Origin: Terriglobus roseus
GTDB taxonomy: Bacteria > Acidobacteriota > Terriglobia > Terriglobales > Acidobacteriaceae
DNA length: 64,000 nt
Reading direction: 5' to 3'
NCBI RefSeq assembly: GCF_900102185.1
Contig: NZ_LT629690.1
Location: 3,038,001 to 3,102,000, forward strand
Below the pieces are notes generated by a model that made no database searches, was not told where the DNA came from, and was given only the letters and a program-made list of their open reading frames with translations. The translations under genes were made by a program, and so were the position numbers. Positions 46,897-54,807 of the stretch are shown one piece after another (position 1 is the stretch's first letter; every line of letters starts with the position of its first letter).

Positions 46897-47622
46897 ATGT
46901 TTTCGCAAGTCAAAGATGCTCTCATGGATTCCTTCAGCCGCGTGCTCACCAAGCTGGCTGTTTTCCTGCCTGGTGTATTGGCGTTGCTGCTAGCTGTGGT
47001 ATTGCTGGCGTTGATCGGCGCCGCGCTGGCATGGGGCATTCGTGCCCTGCTCACTCGTTTCCGTTTTGACGAACGCGTGGGAGAGCGCAACTCCGCTGGT
47101 GTTTCTGACTGGGCACCATCGCACAGCCCTTCCCTGCTGATCAGTCGCGTCGTCTTCTGGATGTGCGTGGTGTTGGGTTTTGCTATCGGCGTATCCGCAT
47201 ATGACGCAGCAGGAACAAGCGATCTGGCGCCGTTCATCCTGCCTTATCTTGCACACTCGGTCGGCGCACTTATCATCCTGATTGCGGGTACGATTCTTGC
47301 GCGTTACCTTTCGCGCTCTGTACTCATTAGCGCTGTGAATGCGCGATTGAATTACGCGCGCGCGCTGTCTCTCGGCGTGAAGTGGCTCGTACTCATCTTC
47401 ACTGCCGCGATGGTTCTCGATCATCTCGACGTCGGCGGACGGATCGTCGAGATTGGCTTCGGTATTCTCTTTGGAGGCATGGTGCTGGCGCTGGCCTTGG
47501 CCTTCGGGCTTGGTTCACGCGATGTCGTGGCGCGCTCCATGGAACGCACCGCGGAGAAGGCTACGCCGATAGACCGCGCCACCGAACGCACTGACACGCC
47601 CCGCAGCGTGCGCCACTTTTAA
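46897..47622 (+). CDS. MscS-type transmembrane-helix (TM_helix) protein
   Basis: 241 residues with about five hydrophobic segments. It starts like small-conductance mechanosensitive channel relatives (VLTKLAVFLPGVLALLLAVV) and ends with the recognisable repeat FGGMVLALALAFGLGSRDVVA. It lacks the MscS beta and C-terminal domains, so it is a TM_helix protein rather than a complete MscS channel. AGGAG precedes the ATG. It is 30 bases after the glycosyltransferase homologue and probably closes the glgE operon; a link to trehalose-dependent osmotic balance is speculative. Confidence 0.7.
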   Translation: MFSQVKDALMDSFSRVLTKLAVFLPGVLALLLAVVLLALIGAALAWGIRALLTRFRFDERVGERNSAGVSDWAPSHSPSLLISRVVFWMCVVLGFAIGVSAYDAAGTSDLAPFILPYLAHSVGALIILIAGTILARYLSRSVLISAVNARLNYARALSLGVKWLVLIFTAAMVLDHLDVGGRIVEIGFGILFGGMVLALALAFGLGSRDVVARSMERTAEKATPIDRATERTDTPRSVRHF

Positions 47623-47670
47623 CGCACGCTGCGACGATGACTGTCCTGCTTTCCGTTACGGAAGTGCAGG
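47602..47670. terminator. Two adjacent hairpins at convergent 3' ends
   Basis: The first hairpin pairs CGCAGCGTGCG (47602-47612) with CGCACGCTGCG (47623-47633); its loop holds the TAA of the plus-strand gene. The second spans 47645-47670, an 11-bp stem with one bulge, and its 3-base loop is the TAA of the minus-strand reductase gene. Neither has a good T run, so termination is likely but not certain. Confidence 0.45.
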
Positions 47671-48711
47671 ATAGTCGGTGTATCCCTCAGCCTCGTGCGA
47701 ATAAAACGACGCGGGAATGGGCGTGTTCAACGGAGCACTCTCCTTCAAGCGTCGTGGCAGATCAGGATTGGCGATAAATTCCTTGCCAAATCCCACCGCG
47801 TCCGCATCGCCGCGCTCGATGATGGCATTCGCGCTTGCAAGGGTGAACCCTTCGTTCGCCACGTAAACGCCTCCAAACAACTTCTTCAGCAGCGGCCCAC
47901 GACTGTCTGGGGCTTCATGTTCGCGCGCCATAAGAAACGCGATCTTCCGCTTACCCAACTCCGTTGCCACGTAGGAGAACGTCTCAGTGCCATTCGCATC
48001 ACTGATGCCGTGAGAGTCGCTGCGCGGGGCCAGGTGCATGCCCACACGTCCCGCTCCGAATACCGAAATCACGGCATCTGTTACTTGCAACATTAGCCTG
48101 GCGCGATTCTCAATCGAGCCGCCATACTCATCGTCCCGCGTATTGCTGCCACTTTGCAGGAATTGATCCAGCAGATAGCCGTTGGCGCCATGAATCTCCA
48201 CGCCATCGAACCCAGCCGCCTTTGCATTTTCCGCACCACGACGAAACTGTTCCACCACTTCGTGAATCTCGCCGATGCTCAGCGCACGTGGAGTTTCAAA
48301 AGCGGCCTTGGGTCGCACCAGGCTCACATGGCCATCTGCTGCAATCGCGCTGGGCGCCACTGGCGGCTCACCATCCAAGTACGAGGAATGTGAGATGCGT
48401 CCGACGTGCCATATTTGCGAAAAGATCCGACCACCCGCCTGATGGACCGCCTCCACAATAGGCTTCCAAGCCTCTACCTGCTCTGCGGACCAGATGCCCG
48501 GCACCTGAGGATATCCAACACCCTTCGGATCGACTGGCGTTCCTTCACTGATGATCAGTCCGGCCGAAGCGCGCTGGCGATAATACTCCGCCATCAACTC
48601 CGGACGTGGAACGTGGTTCACCGTGCCGCGCAAACGCGTTAAGGGTGCCATGAATATACGGTTGGGTAAATCAAGGTCGCCCACGCGAATGGGATCAAAT
48701 AAAGTCGGCAT
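47656..48711 (-). CDS. Old yellow enzyme family alkene reductase
   Basis: 351 residues, FMN-dependent TIM barrel of the NemA/OYE type that reduces activated C=C bonds, nitroesters or other electrophiles with NADPH. Signatures: FDPIRVGDLDLPNRIFMAPL, IWHVGRISHSSY, the substrate-binding pair and the segment GFDGVEIHGANGYLLDQFLQ, then DEYGGSIENRARL. ATG 48711 is chosen: GAGGAG lies ten bases upstream and the family start MPTLFDP begins there, while the frame runs to 48765. It may share a transcript with the LOG gene upstream of it. Confidence 0.93.
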   Translation of the reverse strand: MPTLFDPIRVGDLDLPNRIFMAPLTRLRGTVNHVPRPELMAEYYRQRASAGLIISEGTPVDPKGVGYPQVPGIWSAEQVEAWKPIVEAVHQAGGRIFSQIWHVGRISHSSYLDGEPPVAPSAIAADGHVSLVRPKAAFETPRALSIGEIHEVVEQFRRGAENAKAAGFDGVEIHGANGYLLDQFLQSGSNTRDDEYGGSIENRARLMLQVTDAVISVFGAGRVGMHLAPRSDSHGISDANGTETFSYVATELGKRKIAFLMAREHEAPDSRGPLLKKLFGGVYVANEGFTLASANAIIERGDADAVGFGKEFIANPDLPRRLKESAPLNTPIPASFYSHEAEGYTDYPALP

Positions 48712-48781
48712 CGATGGAACGCTCCTCGTCTTCCTGGCTGGAAGGTGCGTTTCTTTCGATGGCACTCATCATGCTTAGGAT

Positions 48782-49339
48782 TCAGCCTGTTGCGAGTGCA
48801 GCCTCAATCTGCGACAACGCATCGTCCACCGTGGTAGCGACCATCAGATTCGCCCTCGCTGCCGGTTTCAGCACTCCCTCTTCCACGCAATGATCCAGAA
48901 ACTGCAGCAGACGGTCGTAAAACCCTGCCGTGTTCAGGAGAACCGTGGGCTTAGCATGCAAACGCAGTGTCTGCCACGTCAACACTTCGAACAACTCTTC
49001 CATGGTTCCGTAACCGCCGGGCAGGATGAGAAACGCATCCGACTTCTCCCCCATCAGAGCCTTACGCGTGTGCATCGTATCCACTACGTGCAATTCCGTC
49101 AGGCCAATGTGTGACACTTCCTTGTCCACCAGGACGTGTGGAATCACACCGATGCAGCGGCCGCCGTTCTGCAACGTAGCGTTTGCCACCACTCCCATCA
49201 GGCCGACGCTAGCGCCACCATAGACAAGACCGATACCGCGACGCGCCAGTTCAATACCCAACGCCTCAGCATCCTGCTGATACTCCACTCGCGCTCCACT
49301 TGCTGAAGCACAAAAGACACATAACGTTTTCAATCGCAT
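48782..49339 (-). CDS. LOG family nucleotide 5'-phosphoribohydrolase
   Basis: 185 residues. It has the Rossmann-like LOG fold with LVYGGASVGLMGVVANATLQ, MHTRKALM and the signature PGGYGTMEELFEVLTWQTL. Family members cleave the N-glycosidic bond of AMP-like or cytokinin nucleoside monophosphates to release the base and ribose-5-phosphate. ATG 49339 starts the family sequence; the frame extends to 49438 through a terminator and was not used. It lies 70 bases upstream of the reductase gene. Confidence 0.9.
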   Translation of the reverse strand: MRLKTLCVFCASASGARVEYQQDAEALGIELARRGIGLVYGGASVGLMGVVANATLQNGGRCIGVIPHVLVDKEVSHIGLTELHVVDTMHTRKALMGEKSDAFLILPGGYGTMEELFEVLTWQTLRLHAKPTVLLNTAGFYDRLLQFLDHCVEEGVLKPAARANLMVATTVDDALSQIEAALATG

Positions 49340-49377
49340 CTTGTTTGAGCATAGCGTCCCTCGCGACAAACCTGCGC

Positions 49378-49422
49378 AAAAAGAAAAGGACGTGGCGCGC
49401 GATTGCAGCGAGCGCCACGTCC
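49378..49422 (-). terminator. Terminator for the small secreted gene at 49537
   Basis: Eleven-bp stem GGACGTGGCGC (49388-49398) / GCGCCACGTCC (49412-49422) with a 13-base loop. On the minus strand it is followed by TTTTCTTTTT. It lies 115 bases past the stop of the secreted protein gene. Confidence 0.8.
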
Positions 49423-49536
49423 ATCCTTTGGTTAACATACTCCCGCAAACACAGTCTCTAATGGCTGGTCACGGGAACGCGGTGTACTGTACTCCGTGGA
49501 CCTTCAGGAGCAGGCCCGTGCTCTTTCGCTTTCTTC

Positions 49537-49851
49537 TTACCGGAACGAAGCCGTTGCGTGATCGTATTCCTTCACGATCGTCAGCTTTACGGTTCCATCC
49601 GTCCCCAGAACCTGGGTACCTGCAGGCACATTGACCTTCATTTCGCCGTTTGCCGCCAGCGTCATCGGCTTACCCTGAACCATAAGGTCCTGGGAAACAT
49701 CGCTGCGGTTCTTAAGCGTGACATGCACCATGGGGCCTTTGGCCTGTGCAATGTTCGCGTTGTTGTCTTCAGACTTCTTGTCGGCGGCGTTCGATGCCAA
49801 AGGTGCGATGATGCAGGCGGCAAGGACGAGAGCGGTGCTCAACTTCTTCAT
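49537..49851 (-). CDS. Small secreted protein, paralogue A
   Basis: 104 residues with a signal peptide (MKKLSTALVLAACIIAPLAS, cleavage near NAAD). The mature part is a short linker and one small beta domain (VHVTLKNRSDVSQDLMVQGK, then LAANGEMKVNVPAGTQVLG, ending ASFR). I know no family name; the strand pattern suggests an immunoglobulin-like or transthyretin-like fold. GGAG lies eight bases before the ATG. A paralogue lies at 50263-50574, with about 70 bases of similar leader upstream of each. Confidence 0.65.
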   Translation of the reverse strand: MKKLSTALVLAACIIAPLASNAADKKSEDNNANIAQAKGPMVHVTLKNRSDVSQDLMVQGKPMTLAANGEMKVNVPAGTQVLGTDGTVKLTIVKEYDHATASFR

Positions 49852-50136
49852 GTTGACTTCTCCAAGTACTGCTTGTGTTGCTGGCGAAGTCCCACTGCAA
49901 TTGAAACATCGTCGCGCATGAATTTATACGCTTTTCGACTAAGAAAAGTTACCCGAGAAAGCTTGTTTTTATGGGGTATTCACGATTTTTTTGGAATTGC
50001 TTCCGAATATCGACTCTACTCGTATTCCGCGGCCTTTAATAACTTCCCGAAAGCTTGACAAGTGTTATTTCGCCGTGGATTTATTTACCGACTTTTTCAT
50101 TAGTCAAACTAACCATTTCCGCTGAAGAAATATCCA
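49852..50136. other. Intergenic region with the promoter and leader of the first small secreted gene
   Basis: Bases 49852-49920 form the conserved leader shared with the paralogue. Just upstream on the minus strand is GTATAAAT (complement of 49922-49934), a likely -10 element, preceded by an imperfect CTTTTC/GAAAAG inverted repeat. The rest is AT-rich and shows no frame or RNA gene. Confidence 0.4.
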
Positions 50137-50176
50137 TGAAAGAAAAACGGACGTGAGGCAGGGATTCCTCACGTCC
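50137..50176 (-). terminator. Terminator for the second small secreted gene
   Basis: Ten-bp stem GGACGTGAGG (50149-50158) / CCTCACGTCC (50167-50176), loop of eight, followed on the minus strand by GTTTTTCTTTC. A second hairpin without a T run (TTCGAGGGC / GCCCTCGAA, 50212-50235) lies between it and the stop codon. Confidence 0.75.
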
Positions 50177-50262
50177 AGCTCACGACCGCGGCCTTTTCTA
50201 AGGGAGAGCAATTCGAGGGCGCCGCTGCCCTCGAACCGAGCCTTTTCAAACCGATTACCGAG

Positions 50263-50574
50263 TTAGCGGAAAGAGCAAACGGTACCTGCGAGATCACGTG
50301 TAACAGTGACCTTCACGGTCTTGTCAGCTCCATAGACCTTGGTTCCTTCGGGGGCGTTCAGTGCATATTCGCCGCCATTCGCAGCCAGCGTCACACTCTT
50401 GTCCTCAATAAACACTTCCATCGGTGCGGCGCTCTTATTCTTCAGCGTCAACTTCACCGTCTTTACCTTGGCCTGTGCAGTGTCGTTCTTGCCAAAGAGA
50501 GGAAATGCGTGGGATGCGATCGGTGCGAAGGTGCAAGCGGCGAGGACGATAGCGGAAACGGTATGACGGATCAT
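50263..50574 (-). CDS. Small secreted protein, paralogue B
   Basis: 103 residues with a signal peptide (MIRHTVSAIVLAACTFAPIA, cleavage near SHA). The mature domain parallels paralogue A: VKLTLKNKSAAPMEVFIEDK, VTLAANGGEYALNAPEGTKV and the same ending SFR, with a Cys before it. The function is unknown. AGGAG eight bases before ATG 50574 supports the start; the frame runs back to 50676 but that part is the conserved leader. It was probably produced by tandem duplication with its regulatory region. Confidence 0.65.
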   Translation of the reverse strand: MIRHTVSAIVLAACTFAPIASHAFPLFGKNDTAQAKVKTVKLTLKNKSAAPMEVFIEDKSVTLAANGGEYALNAPEGTKVYGADKTVKVTVTRDLAGTVCSFR

Positions 50575-50676
50575 GGTGACTTCTCCTGGTGTTTCGTTAA
50601 GGCTGGCGAAGTTCCCTTGCAAGTTGAACATCGTTCGCGCACTGACTGATACGTGGCACGATTGCTTCCGTTCCAT

Positions 50677-50693
50677 ACTTTTTTCAAAAAAGT
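50677..50693. promoter_or_regulatory. Palindrome in the divergent region before RNase T2
   Basis: Eight-base arms ACTTTTTT and AAAAAAGT around a single C, between the divergent paralogue B and RNase T2 genes. The arms are A/T only apart from the ends, so this may be a bent-DNA element or an operator; it is not followed by a terminator-like T run beyond the stem. Confidence 0.35.
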
Positions 50694-50823
50694 TTCAAGG
50701 ATGCTTCGATGTCTCATCATCAGCAACAACAACATTACGAAACACCGCTTCATTACTGGCGATTCGAAGATTTACAGAACAGACATACTCGCATACGTTT
50801 ACTCTCAATTCACGGAGAAGCCG

Positions 50824-51513
50824 ATGCGACCTTCCTACATACTGTCCGCTTTTGTAATTGCAGCGTCCGTTCTTGGACACATGACACCACGTGCTTCAGC
50901 ACAAGAAATCAAATCGGCACCGGGCCAATTCGATTACTACGTGTTGAACCTCTCCTGGGCGCCTGCGTTCTGCGACAACATGAAGACACTGAGTCCTGCA
51001 GAGCGCAACAGTGCAGGTAAAGACACGGAGTGTTCTGCACCGCATGCATTCGTGTTGCATGGATTGTGGCCGCAGAACTTCAACGGCTCGTATCCTTCGT
51101 CGTGCGCACAACGCCCAGGTCCACGAAACCCCGAACGCAACCTGGACATGACACCAAACATTGCATTGCTCAAGCATGAGTGGAATAAGCATGGGACCTG
51201 CACCACGCTGTCGCCGGAAGGCTTTTTTGCCACGGCACGGCAGGCTTATACGTCAGTAACCATCCCTGAGTTTTTTCAGTCACTGGATCACGAAGCTCAA
51301 ATGTCACCGGCGCAGATCCTCACGCTGTTCTACAAAGCGAACCCAACATTCCCACAAGGCAGCTTCAACCTTTCTTGTGGCAACAACCAGCTCACGGCCA
51401 TCGAAGCATGCTTTGACAAGGACATCCACGCCATTGCCTGCCAGAGCCTGCGTGCCTGCCACGCAAACAGCGTAAAAATCATTCCGCAGAACGATCGCGG
51501 CATCGTCCAGTAG
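50824..51513 (+). CDS. Secreted ribonuclease T2 family enzyme
   Basis: 229 residues with a signal peptide (SYILSAFVIAASVLGHM, cleavage near ASAQE). Both catalytic segments are present: CAS I FVLHGLWPQNF and CAS II KHEWNKHGTC, with cysteines at expected positions. It cleaves RNA through a 2',3'-cyclic intermediate, probably in the periplasm as in RNase I, for nutrient scavenging. ATG 50824 has GGAG six bases upstream; the frame from 50653 lacks a signal sequence. Confidence 0.93.
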   Translation: MRPSYILSAFVIAASVLGHMTPRASAQEIKSAPGQFDYYVLNLSWAPAFCDNMKTLSPAERNSAGKDTECSAPHAFVLHGLWPQNFNGSYPSSCAQRPGPRNPERNLDMTPNIALLKHEWNKHGTCTTLSPEGFFATARQAYTSVTIPEFFQSLDHEAQMSPAQILTLFYKANPTFPQGSFNLSCGNNQLTAIEACFDKDIHAIACQSLRACHANSVKIIPQNDRGIVQ

Positions 51514-51573
51514 CGCGCGCCATCCACAACAGGAGACACGATAAAATGAAGAGGCCTGGAGTCCCCTCGTATC

Positions 51574-54504
51574 GTGTCGCGTTTCCTGGAAAAGATGAAT
51601 CCGCAGCAGCAGGAAGGCGTGCTGACGGTAGACGGCCCTGTCCTTCTGCTTGCTGGTGCTGGCTCCGGTAAAACGCGCGTCATCACGCATCGTATTGCGC
51701 ACCTGATCGAAGACAAGGGTGTACCTGCGGATTCCATCCTTGCCGTCACCTTTACGAACAAGGCTGCTAAGGAGATGGCTGAACGCGTGGACGGCCTCAT
51801 CGGCCACTCCTCTCTGGCGAAGCCCCTGATCTCCACCTTCCACTCGCTTTGCGTGCGCACACTGCGTCGCGATATCGAAGCGCTCCGCGTTAACGGTGTA
51901 GGGCTCACAAAGAGCTTTGCTATTTACGACGAAAGCGACCAGCAGGCGATCGTAAAGCAGGCGCTGAAGCGCCTTGGCGTGGATGACAAGCAGTTGAAGC
52001 CACGTGTCGCACTTGGCCGCATTTCGTGGGCTAAGAATCACATGATCGATCCGCAGGAATATTTCCTGGCATCGACCAATCCGCTCGAAGAGCGCATCGC
52101 CCACATCTTCAAGATCTACAAAGAAGAGCTGAACAAGAACAACGCGATGGATTTCGACGATCTCCTGCTGGAGACCGTGCGTCTGCTGAAGACCAGCCAG
52201 GAAGTTCGCGAGCGTTATCAGCGCAAATACCGCTACCTGCTCATTGACGAGTATCAGGACACCAATCGCCCGCAATACGAACTGATGCGCTTGCTCAGCG
52301 GCAAACATGGCAATGTCTGCGTCGTGGGTGATGAAGATCAGTCCATCTATAGCTGGCGTGGTGCGGACATCAAGAACATCCTCGACTTCGAAAAAGACTT
52401 CGAGAATACGAAGATCATTCGCCTGGAACAGAACTATCGTTCCACGCAGATCATTCTTGAAGGCGCAGGAGCGGTCGTCCGCAACAACACGCAGCGCAAA
52501 GGGAAAGAGCTTTACACCACGCGCGAGGGCGGCTCGCTCATCGGCTATTACGAAGCGCCCGATGGCGAGAATGAAGCGCTGTTCATTGCGGATCGCATCG
52601 CTACTTACATCCGCGAAACCACGCAGGCGGGTGACACACCCAAGTGCGCAGTGCTGTACCGCACCAACTCGCAGTCGCGACTGGTTGAAGAGTCGCTTCG
52701 CCGTTACAACATCCAGTACCACATGGTCGGAGGCTTCAGCTTCTACGACCGTGCGGAAGTGAAGGACCTGCTCAGCTATCTGAAACTGGTGCAGAATCCT
52801 AACGACTCAATCGCGTTGAACCGCGTCGTAAATTCTCCGCCGCGCGGCATCGGCAAAACAACGATGGAGACGCTGGAACGCATTGCGCTGACCACGGGCA
52901 TGAGCACATGGGAAGCTATTGACCGCGCCCACGAACAACAGCTCCTTCCTGGCCGCGCTCTGACAGCGTTGAAGAATTTTCAACAACTCATCAAAGATGC
53001 GCGCGCCATGCTTGGCCCAGGCTTTGATGAAGCTCTCGCCATCGATGCAGGTCTGGCGGCCGCTCCTGAGTTTATTGGTGAAGAAGAAAACGTATCCACC
53101 GAAAGCGATGCGAATGAAGACACATCGTTCGACACCAGCTTCAATTTCGGCTTTGATTTTGGCCCCACCGAAGAACGCAGCACCATTGCTCCGGAAAACG
53201 CTCACATCGAAGAAGCGAGCTTCGACTTTGGATACACAGAAGAAGAGCCACTTGCACTAGCAGCCAGTGCCGACGGTGATAGCGATAACACCAGCTTCGA
53301 TTTCAGCTTCAACGGCAATGAAGCTGGCACGCCATCGCTCTTTGCGGCGCCACAACAGACCGTTTCGTTCAATCCCTTCGAGGCGAGCAAACAGCAGGCT
53401 GCAAAAAAGGGTAAACGAGATAACCGTGACATCTTTGAGGAGCTCCGCGAGAAGGCTGCGCCTATCGTGGAATCGCAAACGGCTCCCATTGAAACCAGCA
53501 CACGCATTGATGGCTTCCGAGCGCCTGGCGATCCCGCCACATTGCCAGAGTTGATTAAGTTCCTGAACGATCGCAGCGGCTACATCAAACAACTTGAAAA
53601 CGAAGGCACACCGGAAGCCTTCAGCCGCATTGAAAACCTAAAGGAACTTGCCAACGCCGCACAGGATGCGCAAGAGCGCGGCGAAACGTTGGCCGACTTT
53701 CTCGATCACGCTGCCCTTGTCAGCGATGCTGACAGTATCAACATGGACGCGCGTGTCACGCTGATGACGCTGCATGCGTCCAAGGGGTTGGAGTTCCCGC
53801 TGGTCTTCCTCTGCGGCATGGAGGAAGGGCTATTTCCTTCCTCGCGCACATTGCAGGATCCCAATGGTCTGGAAGAAGAACGGCGCCTTTGTTATGTAGG
53901 CATGACGCGTGCCATGGACACGTTGGTTCTCACCCGCGCACGCTATCGCCGCCGCTACGGCTCAGACATGCCGGATGCCAGTGTAGGTTCGCGGTTTCTG
54001 GAAGAGATTCCTTCGCGTTTGGTGGAAGACCTCGGTTCCCCAGAAGATCGCCCCGCGTTCCGCAATGAATACGGTGGAAATCGGTATGGGGGCGGCAATC
54101 GCTGGGGCAAGAAGCGCGGCGATGACGAGTTTGGCGAGCGTCACTACAGCTACGAGGACGAGGATCAGAGCGGGGCCACTCCACCGCAGAAGCAAAAAAG
54201 CAACTTCGGCCTGCAGTTTGGTGCACACAAGAAGCCCACAAATCCGAACAGCATCGACAACATTGCCAGTTTCTTTGGTGGATCAACCCAATTCGGTGGC
54301 CACAAACGGCCGAAGATGGACATTCCGGAAGCCACAGGATCTACCGAATTAAGTCGCGGCGCGGGGGTTCGGCACCCGAAATATGGTGAAGGAAGGGTTG
54401 TATCTCGTGAAGGTTCGGGCTCAGACGCCAAGATTACGGTAGAATTTCGACAGCACGGCGTGAAGAAGCTGGTTGAGAAGTTCGCCCAGCTTGAAAAGCT
54501 CTGA
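51574..54504 (+). CDS. pcrA: UvrD/PcrA-type 3'-5' DNA helicase with repeat insert
   Basis: 976 residues, 200-250 longer than usual PcrA. SF1A motifs: Walker A GAGSGKT (28-34), FTNKAAKEMAERV, DEYQDT near 225, GDEDQSIYSWRGAD, and late LMTLHASKGLEFPLVFLCGM and YVGMTRAMDTLVLTRA. The C-terminus carries the PcrA beta domain (VRHPKYGEGRVVSREGSGSD). Between about 500 and 620, in the 2B/1B region, is an acidic insert with repeated Phe-Asp motifs (SFNFGFDFG, SFDFGYTEE, SFDFSF). Its role is unknown. The GTG at 51574 is used; ATG 51595 is an alternative. It unwinds DNA in repair and replication restart. Confidence 0.92.
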   Translation: MSRFLEKMNPQQQEGVLTVDGPVLLLAGAGSGKTRVITHRIAHLIEDKGVPADSILAVTFTNKAAKEMAERVDGLIGHSSLAKPLISTFHSLCVRTLRRDIEALRVNGVGLTKSFAIYDESDQQAIVKQALKRLGVDDKQLKPRVALGRISWAKNHMIDPQEYFLASTNPLEERIAHIFKIYKEELNKNNAMDFDDLLLETVRLLKTSQEVRERYQRKYRYLLIDEYQDTNRPQYELMRLLSGKHGNVCVVGDEDQSIYSWRGADIKNILDFEKDFENTKIIRLEQNYRSTQIILEGAGAVVRNNTQRKGKELYTTREGGSLIGYYEAPDGENEALFIADRIATYIRETTQAGDTPKCAVLYRTNSQSRLVEESLRRYNIQYHMVGGFSFYDRAEVKDLLSYLKLVQNPNDSIALNRVVNSPPRGIGKTTMETLERIALTTGMSTWEAIDRAHEQQLLPGRALTALKNFQQLIKDARAMLGPGFDEALAIDAGLAAAPEFIGEEENVSTESDANEDTSFDTSFNFGFDFGPTEERSTIAPENAHIEEASFDFGYTEEEPLALAASADGDSDNTSFDFSFNGNEAGTPSLFAAPQQTVSFNPFEASKQQAAKKGKRDNRDIFEELREKAAPIVESQTAPIETSTRIDGFRAPGDPATLPELIKFLNDRSGYIKQLENEGTPEAFSRIENLKELANAAQDAQERGETLADFLDHAALVSDADSINMDARVTLMTLHASKGLEFPLVFLCGMEEGLFPSSRTLQDPNGLEEERRLCYVGMTRAMDTLVLTRARYRRRYGSDMPDASVGSRFLEEIPSRLVEDLGSPEDRPAFRNEYGGNRYGGGNRWGKKRGDDEFGERHYSYEDEDQSGATPPQKQKSNFGLQFGAHKKPTNPNSIDNIASFFGGSTQFGGHKRPKMDIPEATGSTELSRGAGVRHPKYGEGRVVSREGSGSDAKITVEFRQHGVKKLVEKFAQLEKL

Positions 54505-54584
54505 AATGGGCTTGGAAACGAAAGCGCCCACGCAGGCGCATCGCCGGCGAATTTTTTAAATAGTCAGGAAGAAGTCAAAAAGCA

Positions 54585-54737
54585 ATGGCAAACACCAAGG
54601 CACTGTCCCACGAAGAGCGCAAAACCGCAAAGCGCACCGCCCGCAAGAACGCAGCCCCCAAGGCCGCCCGCACTGAACCCCGCGGCAGCAACAAGAAGAA
54701 GGTCAAGTCGCTCAGCAAGGGCCAGTCCAAGCGCTAG
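54585..54737 (+). CDS. Small basic protein, 50 residues
   Basis: ATG 54585 has AGGAAGAAG upstream and encodes 50 residues with very high Lys/Arg content: HEERKTAKRTARKNAAPKAA, ending KSLSKGQSKR. No Cys and little hydrophobic sequence, so it resembles ribosome- or nucleoid-associated basic proteins. It lies 80 bases after the helicase and is followed by a strong terminator 20 bases on. Homology was not checked. Confidence 0.6.
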   Translation: MANTKALSHEERKTAKRTARKNAAPKAARTEPRGSNKKKVKSLSKGQSKR

Positions 54738-54757
54738 TCTTACAAATCCCGTAACAG

Positions 54758-54783
54758 AAAGCCCCGCAGCGATGCGGGGCTTT
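54758..54783. terminator. Bidirectional terminator
   Basis: Eleven-bp stem AAAGCCCCGCA / TGCGGGGCTTT with loop GCGA, followed by TCGTTG on plus; on minus the hairpin is followed by CTGTTACGG. It ends the small basic protein gene and the GH130-like gene whose stop is at 54808. Confidence 0.85.
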
Positions 54784-54807
54784 TCGTTGTCGCTCAGTGC
54801 ATGGCGG

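Noticed and set aside
51304-52722. Minus-strand frame of 472 codons antisense to the helicase
   Set aside because: It is a shadow of high-GC coding sequence; the helicase motifs on the plus strand are unambiguous.
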